A stretch of DNA of 64,000 nt, taken from assembly GCA_019054805.1 (NCBI GenBank), contig JAHQIY010000004.1, forward strand, positions 8,192,501-8,256,500, written 5' to 3'. Both the position numbers and the translations under genes were made by a program. The notes under the pieces are model-generated. The model saw only the letters and a list, made by a program, of their open reading frames with translations, was not told the DNA's origin and made no database searches. Source of the stretch: Brachionus manjavacas (lineage: Eukaryota > Rotifera > Eurotatoria > Ploima > Brachionidae). This document shows, piece by piece, positions 1-12,208 of this stretch. Positions within the stretch are counted from its first letter, which is position 1. Every line of letters begins with the position of its first letter.

Positions 1-683
1 TTACTTTATTTTCCATTTTTAAATTTATTTCTTGGAAGTGTTTATTCTTGAAGAACATTAATTTACATTTGTCTTCATTGAAACTCATCTGCCATTTATT
101 TGCCCAAGTAACAAGTTTGTTAATGTCCAACTTTAAGTTCAGTTCGTCTTTTCTGTTTCTTATAGTGGCTATAAGTTTGGTGTCATCACAAAAAGCTTAA
201 TTAAGCTGAATTAATAGAACTGCTTCTGGTATTACTTTTTTGAATCTGGTAAAAAGGAGTGGGCCAAGTACTGATCCTTGGGGTACACCACTTAATACAT
301 CTTTCCAATCAGAGCGCTTATCGCCAAGGACAACTCTTTGTTTTCTTCCATTTAAAAAGTCAGAAAGCCAATTAAGAAGGTTACCTATGAAATCATAAGC
401 TTCAAGTTTCTTGATCAGAGCTGTATGTGAAACTTTATCAAATGCTTTAGCGAAATCCATAAACACAACCGGTGAAGCGAAACCACGATTTAATGCTTCT
501 GTTACTGAGTCTATTGTTTCAAGGAGGTTTGTCAGGCATGATCGTTTAGTAACCAAACCATGTTCCTGGGGCGGAATCAGGTCAAATTTGATAAGATGGG
601 CAACCATTTCTTCCTTGATAATTCTTTCCATTATTTTACATGGAACTGTTAATATAAATAGGAGTAATATTTGCCTCTTTGAT
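1..683 (-). mobile_element. Degraded non-LTR retrotransposon reverse transcriptase (CR1/Jockey group)
   Basis: Minus-strand fragment of a LINE reverse transcriptase that continues off the left edge. The frame reads from a degenerate RPISLTS-like start (about 683) through VPCKIMERII, the FMDFAKAFDKVSH palm motif and SGVPQGSVLGPLLF. The segment after LLF no longer matches the family, then an in-frame TAA at 197-199 is followed, still in frame, by the catalytic box AFCDDTKL and downstream palm residues (WANKWQMSF..DKCKLMFF) to base 1. The stop and the altered stretch make it a pseudogene; FCDD replaces the usual FADD/YADD. Family assignment follows from the RVT_1 motif set known for CR1, L2 and Jockey elements. 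It resembles the copy at 31061-32605 in motif order but is diverged from it. Confidence 0.88.
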
Positions 684-786
684 GATCATGAAGATGAAAA
701 AAAAGAAAAAAATTTAACTTTCTTAAACCTTCATGTTTTTTAATAAAAAAAATGTATTTATATTTTGAAAAATTTTAAATTTTAAA

Positions 787-942
787 ATGGAAAATGATGA
801 CGATGCTAAGCTTTTCTTCAAAATTCGAGATTTTGGCTTATTTTATAATGAAAAAATTTGCTTAAAAGAAAATTGTAATGAATTTATGAAGAATGAAAAG
901 GGTAAAAAGTTACATATTTCAAAGAAACATATAAATAAATAA
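787..942 (+). pseudogene. 51-codon ORF resembling the N-terminus of an ISXO2/Merlin-type transposase
   Basis: A short ATG-to-TAA frame encodes an acidic start (MENDDD), then AKLFFKIRDFGLFYNEKICL, then a Cys-x4-Cys pair (CLKENC) and a late His-x5-His pair. Merlin/ISXO2-like transposases begin with a short helical segment followed by a Cys-rich zinc knuckle, and the spacing here is reminiscent of that. Nothing of a DDE core follows: downstream sequence is AT-rich and stop-filled. It may be a 5' remnant of such an element or a chance ORF. The composition is less biased than its surroundings, which is the main reason for listing it. Confidence 0.3.
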
Positions 943-1464
943 AAAATTTTTAAAGACTTTTAAGAAGAAGGGGTCTAAATAATATTTTTCCATGTTATAT
1001 GTTTTAAATTTTCAATATCACAAAATAAGCTAAATTATTTGATTTTTGTCTATCGATTTGATTTTAAAATTTTTATGAAATCAAGTCTTTATTCTAAAAT
1101 CTACTTACTTTGAAAATTCAAAAATATTTTGCTTTACAAGAATAGCTAAAAACAATTTATTTTGATAAAAACTGAGAATTCAAAAAAAAATTAATTGAAA
1201 CAAAATTAAAAACACCTAAATGATATATAACGTTTAAAATTTAAATTAATTAAATTAATTAATGTATCATGTTGTTTGATTTTAATATTAAAAAAAATCA
1301 ATAACGATTTTGATCATCTGTTATTAAAATTCTAAATCTCCATCAAATACAATTAATTCTTTAGACAAAGTATTCAAACATTAATTAATCAGATTAAAAA
1401 TAATTAACCAAAATACTTTTTAAATCACTTAAATTTTTTTTAAATAAATTTACTTTTGATTTTA
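943..1464. other. AT-rich intergenic sequence, nothing recognised
   Basis: Homopolymer-rich A/T sequence with no reading frame, repeat or RNA signature that I can support. Confidence 0.6.
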
Positions 1465-4045
1465 AAATAAATATCATGACCTTATAAAAAAAAAAAAATT
1501 AAAGTTTTTTTTTCTATTTATCAAAATTTTCTGACTTAATTATTATCGAAATGCAAATTTTATATTAATGCAAGAAAAAATTTTAATTTATTTAAAACCA
1601 ACTATCAATTTGCTTTTTTTCTTAAATGCTATGCTGACAAATTTTAATTTAATAATTTCCTTGAAAAATTGCCATTGTTACTTTAAAATTCTCTCTAGAA
1701 ACCTGATCCTTGCGTGACTAGTAAAATGAATCATGCTTTAACTTAATTTAATTAAAAAAAAGGAATGATAAATCTTTAAAAATGATAAATGTTTTCCAAA
1801 GATGTATTTATTTAATTTTTAATATTGAAATATGGAAATAACTTTTTTTTTAGATAATGTTCATTTTTAAACTTAGGAAATTAACGATTAAGAAACTAAA
1901 GTTTCAGTGCTCTCAATTGTAAAAAGCTTTCTTAATGTTTTCTTAATTAAAAGCAAAATTAGATTTTAAGATTTAACATTGAAAAGCTATAAACAAATTT
2001 AAAAATCCTTTACAGTTCCAAATTATAAAAATTAAACTGCCAGATTATTTTCAAAATGAATTGATAACATAAAATTATTTGAGAAAATTTGATTAAAATT
2101 TTATTTAATTAAAGCTAATGATTCCAAATTTTTAAAGGCTTCATACAGATTCTAAGATTGAGTACTCATTTGGTTCTGTTACCAGATGTACGAAAGAATA
2201 GTAATATTATTCAATTTTAGAAAAAAGAGAATCAAATTTAGGGGATAAAATTAATGAGGAAGAATAAGTCGAAAATATTAAATATTAAATATACAAGACA
2301 TAAATATTAAAGGTATGCAACTTTTATTAGATAAATTTGGTCAATATTTACAATTCAATTAAATAACAAAATCGTGATAAAAAAAGGCAACCCTGTTTTT
2401 AATTTTTAACAAAAAGATTTGCTGAAAAATGAAAAAGGCTACACAAAAGAAGCAATATCAACAACAAGGACAATAAATAGTTTCAAAGCTAAAATTGATT
2501 AAGAAATGTTTAAATTAATTTCATAAAGGCTTCGAGAGTCTTAATGTCTAAGCGCAAAATTTGCACTTTTTTAGAGCACTATACCCCAGTGACTAATACT
2601 AATACTGCTATTTACTGTTCATTTGCCCTTTAATAAAAAATATTGCTTAAATGTATTGACAAGATTCAACATTTTAAGTCCATTTCCTATAAAATATTAA
2701 AGAAATTGTACAAAAATAGTTATGGTTTGGTCAATCCTAAATGGTCCATTATTACAAAATAATTTAACAAATTTTTTGTTAAAAAGTGAAATTTTAATGA
2801 ATTTTTTTTGACATTTTGATTAACATAACTATTGAGATTGAAATTGTCTGGATGACAATTTTAAAAGTTAATTTTGAAATTTTTAAATGAAAATCAATAC
2901 GAAAACTCTTTTTTTTAAATTATATTGCAGAATTTTTTGAATTTTTTTTTTTGGTGTTTTAAATTATCAATATTCCTAATTTCTTCAATTGAATATTGCT
3001 AATATCCAAAAATAAATGTAATAAAAATTCATTTTCAAACCGCTATTCACTAAAAAATAAAAGAAAAAAAAGGTGATATTTTTATTCCAATAGATAACAA
3101 AAATTATAAAAGATTGTCAGATAATGGCTTACTTAGATCAAAAAATTATTTCTTTCTCTAAAGCATAAATAGTTTTCCGTTTAACATTTCTTTATCATTT
3201 TTCACATCTTTTATTTTCACATTACTAAATGTACTAGAGAATCGCAACCTTGAAAATTGAAGATTGGAAAAAATTTGTTTAGATTTTCATTTTTGTCAAT
3301 GACTTTATAGATTAATAATGAAAATAAGTAAACTTCAATATTTTTTAAATAATTATCACAATTTCGTCAAAATTTCTCATTATGTTTTTCGTTTTGAAAT
3401 GTATCATCGGAAGTTATTTTTATTGATGAAATTGAAAATTTGGGTCCTCGATTATAAAATTTTATTTTTAAATGCTAGTTTGTTACATCTCATTCTGAAC
3501 ATTAATTAAAAATTATTTTCAATAGATCCAAAGGGTACTGTGTTAATCATAGTATGTAAAGTTTCAATTCTTTAAATTTTAAAAATAACAATTGTCGCAC
3601 AAACCGTCAATAAAGCTACATCTTCAAATTAGTGAGAAATAATAGTATAAAAAGACAAGATTCAACATAAATTGAGTGAATATTTTCAAGTTTTTTTATA
3701 TTTATAGATTCTTAACTTTACGAATCAACTGTGAAATTTTTTTTTTATTTTAAAGTAATACAATACTGCTTAAAATGAATAGTTTTTTTTTTTGTTTTTT
3801 GTTTTATCTTATTCCAATGTTTTATTAGATACTCAAAGTCATTTTCGTTTATCATTAATTACAAATTTCCTTTAAAAAAACCTTTAGTTGACAATGAGTT
3901 TTTTTCATAATTCCTTTCATTCATAGTTGTTTCATTGACATTTAAAAACAATCAATCAATTTTTGTCAAATGCCGAGGAAAATTAAAATTTTGAAATTTC
4001 TTTCCTTTTTTCTAGATTTCTTTCTATCAAAAGTTTTAAAACGAA
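1465..4045 (+). repeat. Left arm of a 2.6-kb inverted duplication
   Basis: This block recurs as its reverse complement at 13530-16112; paired coordinates sum to about 17572-17577, so only a few bases of indel separate the arms. The inner two kilobases are nearly identical, while the outer ~500 bases (1465-2000 against 15600-16112) carry many more substitutions and small indels. The arm is non-coding: the only longish frame, 3318-3509, is present in both arms, AT-rich, and looks accidental. It may be a segmental inverted duplication or the long terminal inverted repeats of a dead element; no transposase, integrase or polymerase gene was found between the arms. Confidence 0.93.
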
Positions 4046-5537
4046 CAATACTTTTAAATTGAATAACAAAGCCATTTTTTAAGGTCTTAGAAAATTTTTA
4101 AAGAAAAAAATTTAAACATAATTCAACATCCTATGATGCATATTTTTTATCTAAAATTAAAGATTGACTTTATTATTAAACTATTTTTATATTTATTATA
4201 TTTTTATGTTTAACATCGCCAAGCCTGGCGTAATTTTTTGAATAAATTAAATTAAATTAAATCAAAATTTTTAAATAACTCAAATCAATATTCAAATTGA
4301 ATTCTAACCCTAATCGTTAATGTTTTATTTTATGTTTTTTAGGTAAAGCTTACTAACATAGCTTCGAAGAAGCTTAACCGGTTAGGGCTGCAGTATATTT
4401 TTACTACTATTTAAAAAAACTTTAAAAGTTAAACCTGTACTGAATTCCACAAAATCTTTAAGTTCTAAAATTATTTTAAATTTTTTGATTTTAACAAAAT
4501 CTTTTTTATATTCTTATTTTTAGTAGCAAGTTGGTTTAACCGAAGGCCAAAGTCATTCAGAAAAACTCTGTTTTATTAATAAAAAATTTTCTTAAATTAA
4601 AAAAATAATAATAATTTAGTAAAACGTTTGACAAACCAAGTAAAATAAATCTCAAAACATATTCTCTGAAAAGGCTTGCTTTTAAATGTGATTTATCCTT
4701 TTAATAGCAGCTAATTTAGATTTAAAAATAATAATCGACTTTAAAACAGCTTAAAAATTTATTTTTAGCTCATTATTAGCTAATTTAATAATGGTTCACA
4801 AATTAACTTGCTTTGTTTCTTTCAATATCATTCTTCCTAATTTAACGTATAAAAAAATCTAAGTTTATTTTAGGAAACATTTATTTCGAGCTTTCTAAAA
4901 AATTCAGTGGACTAGACAAATTGGTTAATGTATTCAACATTTGAATAACTTCAATATTATAATCTAAATTTTAAATTTAAAATTAATTGTTCAAATATTT
5001 TGACACAAATCTTACCGTGTAAATAAGAATCCATTTAAAAATTTAAAAATTCAGATCCAAATGATAATCAGAACAGAAATTTTTTAGAAACTCATCTCTA
5101 GATAATCCAATATAAGACGTGATCATGATCATTTTTTATTTAGAAAAAAAAAAAAATTTTACAAATAATTTTAAAAAAATTTGTCTTTTTTTTATTCTAA
5201 TCATCTTTAAAACGTTTATGGAAAAAATAATAATGACAATAATAATAAAAAATTGCTCTTAAAAATACATCTGTATATTTTGATTACGATTAAAGCACTT
5301 GATCGAAAATTTATTCTAATGCACCTTTTTTTTCCTTATTTTTTTAATATAAAAATATTATGTAGACCATAATTGATGTTTCAAATATTTTTTTCAGTTT
5401 CAAAAATAAATAATTTTAAGTTAATATTGAAAATATTTTCATTTTGAAATTAAACTTTTTGCTGAAATAGAATGAGTTTAATTTTTTTTTAAAATTTGAA
5501 AAAAATATTGAAAATTTTTTTTTTGTTATTTATTTAT
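4046..5537. other. AT-rich spacer beginning just inside the left arm
   Basis: No gene seen. Two small structured spots stand out. A GC hairpin at about 4217-4230 (CGCCA/TGGCG) is followed by an AAATTA-type tail to about 4262, which looks like the 3' terminus of a plus-strand LINE. Further on, a 10-bp palindrome TAACCGGTTA lies near 4375, next to an AGCTTC/GAAGCT inverted repeat. Confidence 0.4.
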
Positions 5538-6890
5538 TACCGAACAAGTATGTACAAGGTTATTTCATGTTACTTAGCCAAAATACTCACAGATGTAAGA
5601 TTGAAAAAACTAAAAATAAAGTTAAATAAAATAAAATAAAAAATATATAAAAAGAAAAAAAAGAAAATTCATTCAGATTAAAGTTTAAATTCAATCGATG
5701 AAGAACTAGGTCTAGTCGGTTAGGTGAACCATAGTTCACTTATAATCTGAAAAATTCTTGCTCTCAGGTTTTTTGAAGTATTGGTTCAGCCATTTTTTTT
5801 GTTCAAATAGAATTAGGGTGAACCAAAATAGATTAGACCAACATTTTTTGATAATGTGAACAAATTAAATAAAGCTATTTAATAGAATGCCTAATTCTCG
5901 AAACTGATATAAAAATCAGTTAATAATTATTTGATTTTTAAATTGAAGGAGCTTTAGAAATAGTATTTTCTCTGCTCTGGTTGACTTGGTATTTCTCTTT
6001 CAACAATACCAAATACCCAAGTGCGCTCTCTACTTAAATCTTTGCCTTTCAGTATAAATAATAAAAATTAAAGAAAATTAAAATTAATTTTTCCCCTTTA
6101 AGTGTTTGACTTTGGGGAACATAGATACATCTTTTTCGTAAAATTTTTCTACTCCGCCCAACTATAAATTTTCCATTTGATTATTTTTTCTTTTTTATCA
6201 TTACCCGAAAAAAAATAAACGCTTGTTTCTTTACGTGTAAACGCGTTCAAGTTTTGATGGGTATAAACGCATCATAACATTACGTTTAGCACCGTTTTAT
6301 GATAATTTCTAAAAGGCTTTATTTTTTTTCTCTGAAATTAATATAAGAAAAAATTTAGCTTACATTTATCAATTTTTTTCGTTTTTATCCAAAAATTTTC
6401 AATCTTTTAGTATTATTTAAAAAAAAACAAAAATAAAGTCAAATTAAATTAAATTAAGTCAAGTCAAATTAAATTGAAAATTTATAACTCTTGAATTTTT
6501 TTAGTCCATTTCTTCTAAATCATCAATCATTGACATGACCATTTGTCCTTCGCAATTCATTACAATACAGCGCCGTTCAATGCTTAAAAAGTCAACCAAG
6601 AATGAATCATCGGTAAGTTCGACAATTTGAAAAAATTTATCAATATACTTAGCGCATTCAATAGATAGTTTTTTAAAAAATGAGTCTTTATTTACCTGGA
6701 GATATCTTTTTACAAGGCAAAATTGATTTTCTCTTACTTGTATGAATTTTAAAATCCATTTATACATTAGCTTTTTTCTTAAATAGATGAAAAAATTTCA
6801 AAATAGGTGAACAATTTTTAGATTAGGTAAACTAATAGTTCATAAAACCTGAGAACAAGAATTGTCCCAGTAACAAGTTTTCTTCCTATA
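5538..6890 (-). mobile_element. Possible minus-strand retroposon with an AAAT-type tail
   Basis: Read on the minus strand, the segment ends at 5538 with an AATAAATAAATAAC-like tail, the kind of 3' end LINEs leave. Inside, about 5748-5778 and 6846-6885 are imperfect inverted copies (core CCTGAGARCAAGAATT). Between them lies the 88-codon minus-strand ORF at 6501-6767. No reverse transcriptase motif is visible and I could not define a target duplication, so both the element and its left and right limits are tentative. Confidence 0.25.
6501..6767 (-). CDS. Hypothetical 88-aa protein, unrecognised
   Basis: A true ATG opens an 88-codon frame with normal amino-acid composition for this AT-rich genome: MYKWILKFIQ at the start, two basic/aromatic stretches, then an acidic C-terminus ending DDLEEMD. 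Two cysteines are spaced widely and no motif, signal peptide or transmembrane segment is evident. I do not recognise the family. Its less AT-skewed composition compared with neighbouring spurious ORFs is the only support. It sits inside a possible minus-strand retroposon, so it may be a fragment of an element protein rather than a host gene. No flanking splice sites were resolved. Confidence 0.25.
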   Translation of the reverse strand: MYKWILKFIQVRENQFCLVKRYLQVNKDSFFKKLSIECAKYIDKFFQIVELTDDSFLVDFLSIERRCIVMNCEGQMVMSMIDDLEEMD

Positions 6891-9800
6891 AAATATTGAC
6901 TTAAGTGATAATTTACTTTCGTTTGGTGCATTTTAACAAATACTTAATTTATGAAAAATGGAAAACAGAGCGTAGATAGTAATTTTGGTACTCTAGCGTA
7001 GTTTTACGTATAATAGCCAAAATCCTCATTTTAAATCACCACTAAATTTCTCTATCGGATTAAAGTAACTTAATTTTAGAAAGATGTGAACTTACTTAAT
7101 AAATTTTGCACTAAATTCTAATGTTTTCAGAATATTCTTCTAAATTGGATAAAAATTCTACACTTCTTTTACTGGGTTTGTTCCATTTTTTGACATTTTC
7201 TTTTTTTTCAACTTCTTTCAGGAAATTGCCCTCAATATTCTATTTGTTTAAAATGGTTTTCTTTGTTAAAATTCCTAAAAATTTAATAAAAATAATTAAT
7301 TTAGTAAAAAATAAATTTATCACTGCAGCTGTAGATTAATTTATTATTTGGATCGTTATGATAAACTCGATTGGTTTTTATTGATTTAATAGAGATTAAT
7401 TCAGACGTTTATCCTTGCAAAGCACTATTATACAGATGGTTCTTTTCAAAATTCTGAAAAAAGTTAAAGCCTAGATTTTTTTGATTCAAATTGGCAACAT
7501 TAATTTCAAAATAGCAGTAATGATATTTACGAATTTAGATAAATTTAAACTTTTGATACATTTTGCACAACATAAATACAACACATTTATCCAATGATCC
7601 TAACATTCTTTATAAATAAATCAAAAGATTTTCTAATTTTCAATCGATTTTGCATTACATAAAATATAAATAAATTATTCTTAAAAAGTAAAATGAAGAT
7701 TAAAAATTCAATTCTTAATCTAAAAAAAGAAAATTAATTTTTTCACTCTTTAGAACGAGTCGAAAAATGAAAAATTTTTGATGTTTTTTATTCAATCTGT
7801 CATGAACAGATAATCAGAAAATAATGCAATAGTGCACTAAAAATCTTAATTTCTAAACATTATAAATGAAATATAGCGTAAACTCATCACTGTTACTCTA
7901 AATGCTAACCCAAAATTTTATAAATTTTTTTTAAGAATTAAACTTAAATTCTGGTTTTGATCTAACAATAAGACGCGAAAATGTAATTTTTTTACTTTGA
8001 AATTTGCGTATAATTCGAAAAAAAATTCAAAATTGTTTCACTGTGATTTAGAGTATCAATGTTTATAGTATCATTCCAAGTCCAGAATAGGTGAGGATTC
8101 AAAAACAAAAAAAGTGTAAAAAAATAAAATTACGCACTAAACCTGTCAAAAATATTTTTTTTGATGTTAATCAACACATAAAAAAATTCTGTTTTTTTCT
8201 ATTTGATTTTCAGTTTAATTTTTATGATCTTAACTCAATGAATAAACAATTTAAATCTAGAAGATGAGTTTAAAATTAAAAAATACCTAAAAAATTTAAA
8301 AAGTCAGTAATCAAACAGTTACATTAAAAAAAATTATTTTAAATGTAAAAATAGAATACTTTTTTATTAACTGAATTAATTTTTTCACAAAACTTTTTTA
8401 TGATTTAATTTTCATTCAAAATTTATTTATGTGATTTTCAAATTTAATTGTTCATTTAATGCGTTTTTCATCATTAAAATAAATGCGAGAATTACATTTT
8501 TATGTATCTTAATCTCTTTTTATTTTTTTTAGTCCTTACTCGTCCAGAATTATCAAATTGTAAAAGGCAATCGAAAACTAAAATCTAAACAAAAACAAGA
8601 AAACCTTGGTTATATTTTTTGACATTTAGACTTTGGTTCTTTTTATTTTTAATAAAAAATTCACACAAAAATTTGAATATATTAAACTTACTTATTTTTA
8701 TTTAATTCCAAGTAAAAGGATTCTTTCGAATTATGGTCTTTTATTTCTAAATAATTGTAAAATTAATGAAGTTAAAAGATATCTTAGACCAAAAATCCCA
8801 TATTAATTCCTTAAAATGTCTCATGTTTTTCAGCACTGAAAATTTTAATTAAAAGCCTGAGAGACTTAATTTATGATGTAAATTTGAATATTTTTACTTT
8901 TGTCAGCAAATTGTTAATTAAGTTTCTTCTGGGAATTTGGTAATTGTGAAACTTTAGAAAATAATCTTCCACTCATGACGTTGAGTATTCGAGTCAATAT
9001 ACAAAATTAATTGAAATTTAAAACTAAATATCTATTATTATAAATTATTATGTAATAAAGCATAGGTTGTATTAATTATGTTTTTATTTAGATTTGACTC
9101 TCAGATAAAGACTTATTTCCAAAAATATTTTAAAAATATGCATTTATCACATAAATTTAACTGAGTACAAATCAAGCTTATTTTTAGGCGTCTTCTTCTT
9201 AACCTTTCTTTTGGCTATTTCTCTTCTCTTTGGCAAATTTAGTTGTGATTCCCCAGTTATTGAGTTAAATATCCCGAATTAATTAGAATAATACCAAGAT
9301 TTTATTCTATGCGCAATAAAAAAGGGAATTACCATTCTAAACAAATAAGAACCAAAAAATTCTTTCGTCTTGGTCGAATCTTTGTCTTTTTGAAGCTGAT
9401 GCCTCCTCTATCTTGTCGCTGTAAGCCTGGTGCATAAATAGTGTCAAAGTAACCAAGTTGTTTATATTTTAATTGAAAAGGTGTTAATTTTTTTAATGTG
9501 TAATTGTTATTTTTGGGGTATTCTATTTAATATTTGGGGTAACTATTTTAGTCAGTCCATTTCTTTTCCTCATTACGTTTCTTTCAATGGAATTTAGGAA
9601 AAAAAATAAAAAGAACAAGATAGAAGGAAGAAAGAAAGAAAATTTATAAAGCAGGAATTTTTTCCTGGTCACATTTCTTTTGAAATAATCTTTTTTTTTA
9701 TAATTAGCCACTTATTTGGTGGTCGCGTATAGTCATGTACCGAGGGAACAAAGCATTGTAAAATTGTTTAATAAAATCACCCCATAAAATTTTGAACGAC

Positions 9801-11463
9801 ATTTTTTTTTTTACTAATTTTAAAAATTTAAATCGTAAAACAAAAAATTAATCAATAAACAAAAACTTGTATGATCAAAGATCAAATCATTATATTATTG
9901 AATTGTCATCTTTTTTGAACTCGTTCTTTTCCCTGTTCTTAAAACCATTTTATAACATATTTTTAAAGAAATAGTAATTGTTTCATAATAAAAGTCATGT
10001 TTTAGACTTGGACTCAATATATTGAGCTAGTGTTGAAATTTAAATTTGATATTAGACTTTCGCTGAAATTCCATTTAAAATTTAAGTAAATTAATACAAT
10101 ATTAGTATATTAATACAATTATTTGGATTCTGTTTGAATGTCTAAAATTTATTTTTTGCTAACCTTTTTAGCCTTGAACTTAAAATATTATAACCATAAC
10201 AAGCATCTTATAATGACATAATTTATAATCAATTGTAAAAATAATATAATATGAAAATTCAAATTAATTAAAAATTTTAATTAAAAAATTGAATAATAAA
10301 ATAATCAAATTTGAATTATTGTATGTATTCAAAAATAAAAAGATTTTAACTTTTTTAAAAGTGAATTCAGTATCATAAATTTTCTTAAGATTAGATTGAG
10401 CCATCAATTTAATTCTTTAACAAAATTGAATCTGCTTTTTAGGATTATATTTCTGAAAATCACATAATTGGGTATTTTATTTATATATTTTTTAATGCAC
10501 TTACCTTTCTTTATTAATCAAATTGGTTGCTCAAAATTGCGTTTTACTCTTTGTGACTTTAATCACAGCGAAGCCTTTTAATAATTATTTTTGTTGAAAA
10601 TTATAGCTAAATTTCCGCTCTAGCTCTAACAAACTGACATTGAGTATTCAATTCAACATGCATTATTAATTGAAATCTAAATTCAAAAAATTATTGTTAC
10701 TTAAAATTTTATAAAATTGTATGGTTTGTCGTTTATTTAGTTATTCGATTCCCAGATATAAAATTGTTACTTCAAAAAATTTAAAATATGAATACAATAT
10801 ATATTAAACCATTATTTTTTTTTGTTAAAGTTCAAAAAAAATTTTAAAATCTTCTGGATAAAAAGCGGAAATTTTAATATAATTGGAAAAACGAAATCTA
10901 GGTCTTAATTTTAGATTAAAATCAGCAAATAAGTATAATTCTAAAAAATAATTGCTGTTAAATGATTTCGATGAGATTTTAGCGATAAAGAGTAAATTCA
11001 AATTTTCAGTTAGCTCTTACAGTAATAGTAAAGAATAAAGCGTTAGTTAACAAAAATTAGTTTTGAACTAAATGTCACTAAGTCTGCTATTTAATAATTA
11101 TTAATTAATCAATAATTAAAAGCATTTTTGCTTTATCCGAAAATAAAGAAATTGCACATTTGGTTGTAATACTTTTTAATGACGTGCAAAATGCAGAAAA
11201 TTGCAGTTTTTTGCAGAATTATTTTACTGCATTAAACAAATTTACTTAAAAGTAAGTTTTTTACAGAAATAAAAAAGTAAAAAAGTTATTCAAGCTTTTC
11301 TGAATTGCAATGATCAAATTCCAATTTTTTATTCTGGTGAAGGTGCATCAATCCAAGTAAGATTTTGCTTAAAAAGAAAGCTATTTTTTCGAGTCATCCG
11401 GTTGTGAAAATCTTCATCAAATGAGCAGGGATTTTTTCCTCATCTCGGCAAATAGTTCTCAGA
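6891..11463. other. Gene-free AT-rich spacer
   Basis: I see no supported gene in this stretch. The ORFs at 7121-7339 and 9523-9711 are Phe/Leu/Lys/Asn-rich frames expected by chance. Around 9185-9440 the minus strand is less AT-rich and contains basic stretches (such as PKRREIAKRKVKKK), possibly an old coding fossil, but frames are broken and no family is recognised. Confidence 0.5.
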
Positions 11464-11506
11464 TTGCTTTAGGATTATAATTTATTAGTATTAGGTATTT
11501 TATTAT
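11464..11506. repeat. 43-bp direct repeat, copy 1 (probable target-site duplication)
   Basis: A perfect 43-base copy of 12112-12154. It directly abuts the ATTT-rich tail of the element at 11507-12111, as a target-site duplication should. Bases flanking both copies differ, so the repeat is exactly bounded. Confidence 0.85.
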
Positions 11507-12111
11507 TTATTTATTTATTTCAGACTAGGCAAGGGTCCTCAAAGGACCACATTAACTAAGTATGCTGTGAAATAAAGCATACTTAAAATTTTTACAAAAT
11601 AAAAATATCTTAAGATATGATTGTCATATTAAGTTATCTAATAAAAAAATTCCATAAAAGAAAAGAAAACGTATTTACAGGGACATAGTTCAATTTCATT
11701 TAAAAAAAAAAGGTGATGTTAATTGAGTATTAGAATAATATATGGTCGTACTGGTTTAGGCTATGTTAATATAAACTAGATAATATATTTAAAATTTTAA
11801 TAATTCGGCGACTGTGTTTGACATTCTTTGTGTGTCCTTAATGACAAATGCATGAGTGACTTGAGCGCTGAGTTCATCACACTTCATATCTTACTTCTTT
11901 TGCTCATTTAATCTATCTATTGCTATTTTGCATGCGTCAAAGATGGAGGTTCCATAATTCATTTGTGATATTCCGCTAATTTCATAAACTTCATTTATGA
12001 AATCATCTTTAATAAACACACTTTCTAATTCGGCTAAGATCGATCTAGTGTAATCATTGTTATGAAACCTTATGTATAATTCAAGTTTCATTAATTTTAA
12101 TTTGTGTAGTG
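11507..12111 (-). mobile_element. 5'-truncated retroposon insertion flanked by a 43-bp duplication
   Basis: About 605 bp bounded by perfect 43-bp direct repeats. On the minus strand it runs from coding-like sequence (C-terminal part of the ORF 11891-12208), through a 3' UTR carrying two strong adjacent hairpins, to an (AAAT)n tail at 11507-11523. The hairpins are GGTCCT/AGGACC at 11534-11548 and a 9-bp stem at 11558-11566/11576-11584. 5' truncation, structured 3' UTR, short-repeat tail and flanking duplication are hallmarks of LINE target-primed insertion. A 43-bp duplication is longer than usual for LINEs. No RT motif remains, so the family cannot be named. Confidence 0.65.
11534..11584 (-). 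repeat. Paired hairpins in retroposon 3' UTR
   Basis: Two perfect stems in tandem: 6 bp with a 3-nt loop at 11534-11548, and 9 bp with a 9-nt loop at 11558-11584. They lie about 10 bases before the AAAT tail on the minus strand, a position where CR1/L2-group LINEs carry hairpins recognised by their reverse transcriptase. Confidence 0.6.
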
Positions 12112-12208
12112 TTGCTTTAGGATTATAATTTATTAGTATTAGGTATTTTATTATCTGATATTTATTTTCAATTTGTCCAAAAGTTTTCTCCTGTGCTCTG
12201 CAACACAA
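11891..12208 (-). CDS. Chimeric ORF spanning the insertion boundary, unrecognised
   Basis: A roughly 105-codon open frame without an ATG at its 5' end (the first codon shown is TTG; the open frame extends a little further upstream through a Cys-rich FCLCCRAQEK). Its N-terminal third (to NYNPKA) lies in the flanking DNA and the 43-bp duplication; the rest (LHKLKLMKLELYIRFHN to RLNEQKK) lies in the inserted element. If the duplication is a target-site duplication, the continuous frame is a coincidence of insertion and no real protein corresponds to it. If the ORF is original, a 43-bp internal piece was copied next to its 3' end instead. The element-side peptide has normal composition but matches no family I know. 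Confidence 0.3.
   Translation of the reverse strand: MCCRAQEKTFGQIENKYQIIKYLILINYNPKATLHKLKLMKLELYIRFHNNDYTRSILAELESVFIKDDFINEVYEISGISQMNYGTSIFDACKIAIDRLNEQKK
12112..12154. repeat. 43-bp direct repeat, copy 2 (probable target-site duplication)
   Basis: Perfect partner of 11464-11506, at the 5' (truncated) side of the minus-strand insertion. Confidence 0.85.

Noticed and set aside
3318..3509. 63-codon ORF repeated identically at 14063-14254
   Set aside because: Both copies lie in the inverted duplication arms, so identity reflects the duplication, not protein conservation. The peptide is Leu/Lys/Phe/Asn-rich without motifs.
9185..9440. Minus-strand coding-like peptide fragments (basic, Gln/Lys-rich)
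   Set aside because: Frames are broken, no recognisable family motif, no splice sites that join the pieces.
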